From JAGLTA01 sp034660735 (GTDB taxonomy: Bacteria > Patescibacteriota > Patescibacteriia > JAACEG01): a DNA stretch of 9,112 nucleotides. Position 1 is the first letter of the stretch, and every line of letters starts with the position of its first letter. The notes under the pieces were generated by a model that searched no databases, had not been told where the DNA came from, and worked only from the letters and a program-made list of their open reading frames with translations. The translations under genes were made by a program, and so were the position numbers. This document shows, one piece after another, positions 6,461-9,112 of this stretch. Where the stretch lies: the NCBI GenBank assembly GCA_034660735.1, contig JAYEJQ010000063.1:1-9112 (forward strand), written 5' to 3'.

Positions 6461-6504
6461 TGCGAGCGATAAATCAATTATTCATAATTGATTTATCGCT
6501 CGCA
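6461..6504. repeat. 21-bp perfect inverted repeat upstream of the rplA start
   Basis: Positions 6461-6481 and 6484-6504 are exact reverse complements around the two central bases TC, giving about 19-20 usable pairs with a GC-rich base (GCGAGCG). In the rplA mRNA it ends 14 bases before the ATG. Neither strand carries a T-run directly after it, so it is not a standard terminator. Possible roles are an RNase III site, a translation control stem or a protein-binding site. Confidence 0.8.
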
Positions 6505-6519
6505 AATTATTATTTTTTT

Positions 6520-6549
6520 AGTGGGAATTTTTATATCCCACTTTTTTTT
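6520..6549 (+). terminator. Hairpin plus T8 on the + strand, antisense to the rplA leader
   Basis: AGTGGGA (6520-6526) pairs with TCCCACT (6536-6542), loop of 9, and on + is followed by T6542-T6549. It has the form of an intrinsic terminator that would stop antisense transcription before it enters the small ORF and rplK. In the sense mRNA it is a plain stem-loop flanked by A-runs. Confidence 0.5.
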
Positions 6550-6580
6550 AGGATATTAAATAATGAAAAAAATATCCTAA
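6548..6580. repeat. 10-bp stem-loop overlapping the end of the small ORF
   Basis: TTAGGATATT (6548-6557) pairs with AATATCCTAA (6571-6580), loop of 13. The stem covers roughly the last eleven codons of the 22-codon ORF, including its stop, so a ribosome translating the ORF would open it. Confidence 0.55.
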
Positions 6581-6616
6581 CAATAAACAAATTAAATAAA
6601 AAATAAAAGTTTTCAT
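6548..6616 (-). CDS. 22-aa hydrophobic small ORF (possible leader peptide)
   Basis: This unrecognised ORF between rplK and rplA starts at ATG 6616 and stops at TAA 6550-6548. The peptide begins MKTFIFYLICLLLG and ends FFHYLIS, so it would be a single short membrane-type helix with one Lys at its start. What argues for real translation is the AAGGAGGTGAT at 6631-6621, eight bases from the ATG, in a window where the other genes lack such a site. Its 3' half folds into the stem at 6548-6580 and two further stems lie between it and rplA. It could be a leader peptide coupling translation to rplA, or an independent small membrane protein. It is too short to assign by sequence, and the translation itself is inferred. 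Confidence 0.5.
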   Translation of the reverse strand: MKTFIFYLICLLLGYFFHYLIS

Positions 6617-6620
6617 TATA

Positions 6621-6631
6621 ATCACCTCCTT
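6621..6631 (-). promoter_or_regulatory. Near-perfect Shine-Dalgarno before the small ORF
   Basis: On the - strand AAGGAGGTGAT (6631-6621) matches the full anti-Shine-Dalgarno complement at the 16S rRNA 3' end, with eight bases between GGAGG and the ATG at 6616. I found no comparable site before the other genes here. A TATAAT also overlaps the ATG (6620-6615), so a promoter -10 is a competing reading, although no good -35 lies at 16-18 bp. Confidence 0.7.
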
Positions 6632-6682
6632 ATTTTTATTTTTTATTTACAAATTTTTAATTAAATTTTTGTCCTTAATATG

Positions 6683-7105
6683 CTACTCTGTTTCTATCCC
6701 CATCTGTTTCGCGGTTCCTTTAATAATATTCATTGCCGCTTCAATGTCGTTAGCGTTTAAGTCTGGCATTTTAGTTTCGGCTATTTGCCTGATTTGGTCA
6801 TTGCTTACTTTTCCGACTTTATCAACAAGCTGCTTGTCAGAACCTTTTTTAATTCCAGCGGCCTTTTTTAGCAGTTCAGCTGCTGGCGGGGTTTTTAGGA
6901 TAAAATCATAATTCCTGTCTTCATAAACTGTGATTTCGCACGGAGTTATATCTCCGCTTTTCCCCTGCGTCGCGGCATTGAATTTTTGGCAAAATTCAGA
7001 AATATTTAAGCCGTGTTGTCCTAACGCCGGACCGATAGGAGGAGCTGGATTTGCCTGCCCAGCAGGGATTTGAAGTTTTATAATTGTTTTTATTTTTTTA
7101 GCCAT
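6683..7105 (-). CDS. rplK: Large ribosomal subunit protein uL11
   Basis: L11 binds the GTPase-associated centre of 23S rRNA together with L10 and supports elongation-factor function and stringent-response activation. The 140-aa product has normal length and motifs: N-terminal domain with LQIPAGQANPAPPIGPALGQ (11-30) and HGLNISEFCQKFNAAT (31-46), then FILKTPPAAELLKKAAGI (68-85), and the RNA-binding C-domain VGKVSNDQIRQIAETKMPDLNA (97-118) with the final IEAAMNIIKGTAKQMGI (121-137). It lies 35 bp downstream of nusG in the usual order. The ATG has no Shine-Dalgarno; TATAAT three bases before it on the - strand could be a weak internal -10 with TAGACT 17 bp upstream, but this is marginal. Confidence 0.97.
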   Translation of the reverse strand: MAKKIKTIIKLQIPAGQANPAPPIGPALGQHGLNISEFCQKFNAATQGKSGDITPCEITVYEDRNYDFILKTPPAAELLKKAAGIKKGSDKQLVDKVGKVSNDQIRQIAETKMPDLNANDIEAAMNIIKGTAKQMGIETE

Positions 7106-7140
7106 ATTATTATATTTTTTATTATGCTATAAGTCTATTG

Positions 7141-7683
7141 TTATAATTTTTTAGCTTGCAAAGAGTCTAATTCTACAGGAGTTTCGCGTCCAAACATTGA
7201 GACTAAGACTTTTATTTTTCCGCGTTTTTCGTCAATCTCAGAAATTTTGCCTTCAAAATTTTTAAACGGACCGTCAATTATTTTAACAGGATCATTCGCG
7301 ATAAAATCAATTTTGAATCTTGGTTCCTCTACGCCCATCCTTTTTTGTAAACCCTTAATTTCGGCTTCTGATAGCGGAACTGGAGTTGTGCCTGACCCGA
7401 TAAATCCGGTTATATTCGGAGTGTTTCGGACAACATACCAAGACTCGTCAGTTACGATCATTTCAACTAAAACATATCCTGGAAAAATTTTTTCAGTTAT
7501 TGTTTTCCTTTTTCCGTTTTTTATTTTAATTTTTTTTTCAGTCGGAATTAAAATATTGAAAATTTTATCTTCCATCCCCAAAGACTCAATTCTTTGTTTT
7601 AAGTTGTTCGCGACATTCTCTTCGTATCCTGAATAAGTATGGACAACATACCATCGCTTGCCTTGTGAAATTTGTTTAGCCAT
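7141..7683 (-). CDS. nusG: Transcription termination/antitermination factor NusG
   Basis: NusG binds the RNA polymerase clamp, suppresses or modulates pausing, and links polymerase to the ribosome or Rho. The 180-aa protein has the NGN domain (about 9-118): KRWYVVHTYSGYEENVANNL (9-28), LIPTEKK, KIFPGYVLVEM (65-75), SWYVVRNTPNITGFIGSG (81-98); and a C-terminal KOW domain (about 126-178): DPVKIIDGPFKNFEGKISEID, then VSMFGRETPVELD. Length and domain order are typical. It starts 2 bp after the secE stop, so the two are cotranscribed, in the universal secE-nusG-rplK order. Confidence 0.97.
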   Translation of the reverse strand: MAKQISQGKRWYVVHTYSGYEENVANNLKQRIESLGMEDKIFNILIPTEKKIKIKNGKRKTITEKIFPGYVLVEMIVTDESWYVVRNTPNITGFIGSGTTPVPLSEAEIKGLQKRMGVEEPRFKIDFIANDPVKIIDGPFKNFEGKISEIDEKRGKIKVLVSMFGRETPVELDSLQAKKL

Positions 7684-7685
7684 AA

Positions 7686-7886
7686 TTAAAACATTATTAC
7701 TAATTGCTCAATGAATTTAAACAGTGAAAAATCTACCAGCCCTAAAAATATAGCTGTTGCTAAACTTGCTAAAATAACAATAATTGTGAGTTTTATTGTT
7801 TTGTCAACTGGCAGCCATGTAACCTTTTTAATCTCTTCCTTGGCTTCTAAAAAATAATTTATCAGACTGTTATTTTTAATATTCAT
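7686..7886 (-). CDS. secE: Preprotein translocase subunit SecE
   Basis: SecE clamps SecY in the Sec translocon of the inner membrane. The 66-aa product is the short one-helix form: an amphipathic N-terminal helix NYFLEAKEEIKKVTW (10-24) carrying the KKVTW signature, followed by one membrane helix (about 31-51). The usual Pro after VTW is Leu here, with Pro one residue later (VTWLP). It is the first gene of the cluster, with its promoter at 7935-7962, and it lacks a Shine-Dalgarno. Confidence 0.93.
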   Translation of the reverse strand: MNIKNNSLINYFLEAKEEIKKVTWLPVDKTIKLTIIVILASLATAIFLGLVDFSLFKFIEQLVIMF

Positions 7887-7905
7887 AATTAGATTTAGAT
7901 TATCT

Positions 7906-7924
7906 AAAAAAAGACCTTTCGGTC
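7906..7924 (-). terminator. GAAA-loop hairpin plus T7 in the secE leader
   Basis: On the - strand GACC-GAAA-GGTC (7924-7913) is followed by seven T (7912-7906). The form is that of a small intrinsic terminator with a stable GNRA loop, but the stem is only 4 bp and it lies almost at the predicted 5' end of the secE transcript (start near 7928). It could be a 5' protective stem or an attenuator, or it could end - strand transcription arriving from beneath porA. Confidence 0.5.
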
Positions 7925-7934
7925 ATTTATTTAT

Positions 7935-7962
7935 ATTATACATACATATAAATAAAATGCAA
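7935..7962 (-). promoter_or_regulatory. secE-nusG-rplK-rplA promoter
   Basis: On the - strand TTGCAT (7962-7957), a 16-bp spacer and a perfect TATAAT (7940-7935) form a good sigma70 promoter. The predicted leader is about 42 nt and begins with the GACC-GAAA-GGTC hairpin. It is divergent from, and adjacent to, the porA promoter. Confidence 0.65.
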
Positions 7963-7970
7963 GAGTAAAT

Positions 7971-7999
7971 TTTACAAATAGATAAAAAAATTATATACT
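7971..7999 (+). promoter_or_regulatory. porA promoter
   Basis: TTTACA (7971-7976), a 17-bp spacer and TATACT (7994-7999) are each one base from consensus. The start near 8006 leaves a leader of about 26 nt, with no Shine-Dalgarno before the ATG at 8032. TATGAT at 8000-8005 is a less well spaced alternative. Confidence 0.6.
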
Positions 8000-8031
8000 T
8001 ATGATAGATTAAATTCAGCAAATAAATTTTA

Positions 8032-9112
8032 TGTTAAAAAATGCAAAAATACTTGAAGGCTCGCGCGCTGTCGCTGAAGTCATCAATTTAATAAATCCAG
8101 CCGTAGTGAGCGCTTATCCGATTACTCCTCAGACACATATCGTGGAGGATTTGGCTAAATTTAAAGCAGACGGAAAAGCGAACTATGAATATGTCCGCGC
8201 TGAAAGCGAGTTTGCCGCCGCGTCAATTGTTTTAGGAGCGTCAGCAACAGGATTGCGGACTTATAGCGCTACAAGTTCGCAAGGGCTTCTTTTGATGGCG
8301 GAAGTTCTGTTTAATATAGCAGGGATGCGGCTGCCGATTGTTTTTACTTGCGCAAATCGTGGCGTGTCAGCTCCTATAACTATTTGGAACGATCATCAGG
8401 ATGCGATGACTGTTCGCGATGCTGGTTGGCTGATGTTTTTTGCGGAAAATTTGCAGGAGGCGGTTGATTTGCATCTGCTCGCTTTTAAAGTCGCTGAAAA
8501 ATTAAGACTGCCTGCTATGGTGAATATGGACGGATTTATTTTAACACACACCTATGAACCAGTTAATATTCCGACTAAATCGCAAGTTAATAAATTTTTG
8601 CCAAATTATAAACCGAAAGCGGGTGATTATCTTGATGTAAAAAATCCGCGAAGTTTCGGGTGTTTTGCCGCGCCAAGCCATTATTTGGAAATTCGCGAAG
8701 AATTGCACAGCGATTTAAAAAATAGCAAAGATGAAATTGAAATTGAATTTAAAAAATGGCAGTCAATTTTTAATCCAAAATTTAAAAATTTAAAATTAGA
8801 TAACGGTTTGATTGAATATAGTGGCGCGAAAAAGCCTGAAATTATTTTTGTCGCGATGGGTTCGGTGGTCGGGACGATTAAAGATTTTATTGAAAAATCA
8901 AACGATAAAATTGGAATTTTAAAAATAAGAACATTTAGACCTTTTCCAAAAGACGAAATAATCAAAATTTTAAGCAAGGCGAAATACGTGGTTGTTTTAG
9001 ACAAGAGCGTTTCTTTGGGTGAAGAGGGGATACTCGCGGCGGAAATAAAATCAGCCGCTTATAATAAAATTAAAACTAAAATTCAAAGTTTTATTATCGG
9101 TTTAGGCGGACG
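8032..9112 (+). CDS. porA: Pyruvate:ferredoxin oxidoreductase alpha subunit, 3' partial
   Basis: PorA is part of the TPP- and iron-sulfur-dependent enzyme that converts pyruvate and CoA to acetyl-CoA and CO2 while reducing ferredoxin. The frame is open for 360 codons to the window edge; family members are about 390 aa, so only the last few dozen residues are missing. Motifs: GSRAVAEVINLINPAVVSAYPITPQT (10-35), YVRAESEFAAASIVLGAS (54-71), YSATSSQGLLLMAEVLFNIAG (78-98), IWNDHQDAMTVRDAGW (118-133) as in pyruvate-type enzymes, MDGFILTHT (166-174), then domain II with ILKIRTFRPFP (296-306) and VVVLDKSVSLG (320-330). The product is a single alpha chain, not a fused PFOR; beta should follow outside the window. 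Codons such as GCG, CGC and CCG are more frequent than in the left-hand genes, which fits high expression or separate ancestry. Confidence 0.95.

Noticed and set aside
6448..6477. TTG-initiated 10-residue extension of ribosomal protein L1
   Set aside because: The TTG lies inside the 21-bp hairpin, the extra residues do not match L1 N-termini, and MVKKKEK at 6447 is a normal L1 start.
6548..6616. Type I toxin reading of the hydrophobic small ORF
   Set aside because: No antisense RNA gene overlapping the start or Shine-Dalgarno can be seen; the + strand terminator lies at the wrong end to define one.
6669..6911. 80-codon + strand ORF
   Set aside because: Antisense to rplK; hydrophobic composition only reflects complementary codons.
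7247..7636. 129-codon ORF on the + strand
   Set aside because: It is the antisense shadow of nusG; no family resemblance.
8681..9004. 107-codon ORF on the - strand
   Set aside because: It is the antisense shadow of porA, which is open and motif-rich across the whole region.

Overview
The window is an AT-rich bacterial segment, most like a reduced-genome lineage of the Candidate Phyla Radiation (Patescibacteria/Parcubacteria-like). This assignment is an inference from four things: the low GC, the compact layout, the divergent but intact housekeeping proteins, and the near-total lack of Shine-Dalgarno sequences before the main genes. The genes read with standard TAA stops and show no UGA recoding. 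I see no tRNA, rRNA, CRISPR array, transposase or phage gene.

Left part (1-2452, + strand): a YbaK/EbsC-type aminoacyl-tRNA deacylase with a very lysine-rich tail. Next comes a textbook sigma70 promoter (TTGACA, 17 bp, TGcTATAAT) driving a secreted or membrane-anchored CAP-domain protein and a 138-aa divergent PAP2 (DUF212) membrane protein. After these lies a 51-nt AT-rich palindrome and a small unknown gene whose apparent 5' end is interrupted by an in-frame TAA.

Middle (2468-5740, - strand): ligA (NAD-dependent DNA ligase) and mltG (endolytic transglycosylase) are 6 bp apart and likely form one transcript. A bidirectional terminator follows mltG, and a candidate promoter lies upstream of ligA.

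Right-middle (5710-7962, - strand): secE-nusG-rplK-rplA, the conserved secretion/transcription/ribosome cluster, ends in a bidirectional intrinsic terminator right after rplA; rplJ and rplL do not follow. The 235-bp gap between rplK and rplA is the most unusual spot. It holds an unannotated 22-codon hydrophobic ORF with a near-perfect Shine-Dalgarno, the only strong one I found in the window, followed by three stem-loops. The last of these is a 21-bp perfect inverted repeat ending 14 bases before the rplA start.

Right end (7971-9112, + strand): divergent from secE, with its own promoter, is porA, the alpha subunit of pyruvate:ferredoxin oxidoreductase, cut by the window edge. It looks GC-richer than the left-hand genes.

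The best candidate for something undescribed is the rplK-sORF-hairpins-rplA leader, which could be a translation-coupled control element for ribosomal protein L1.
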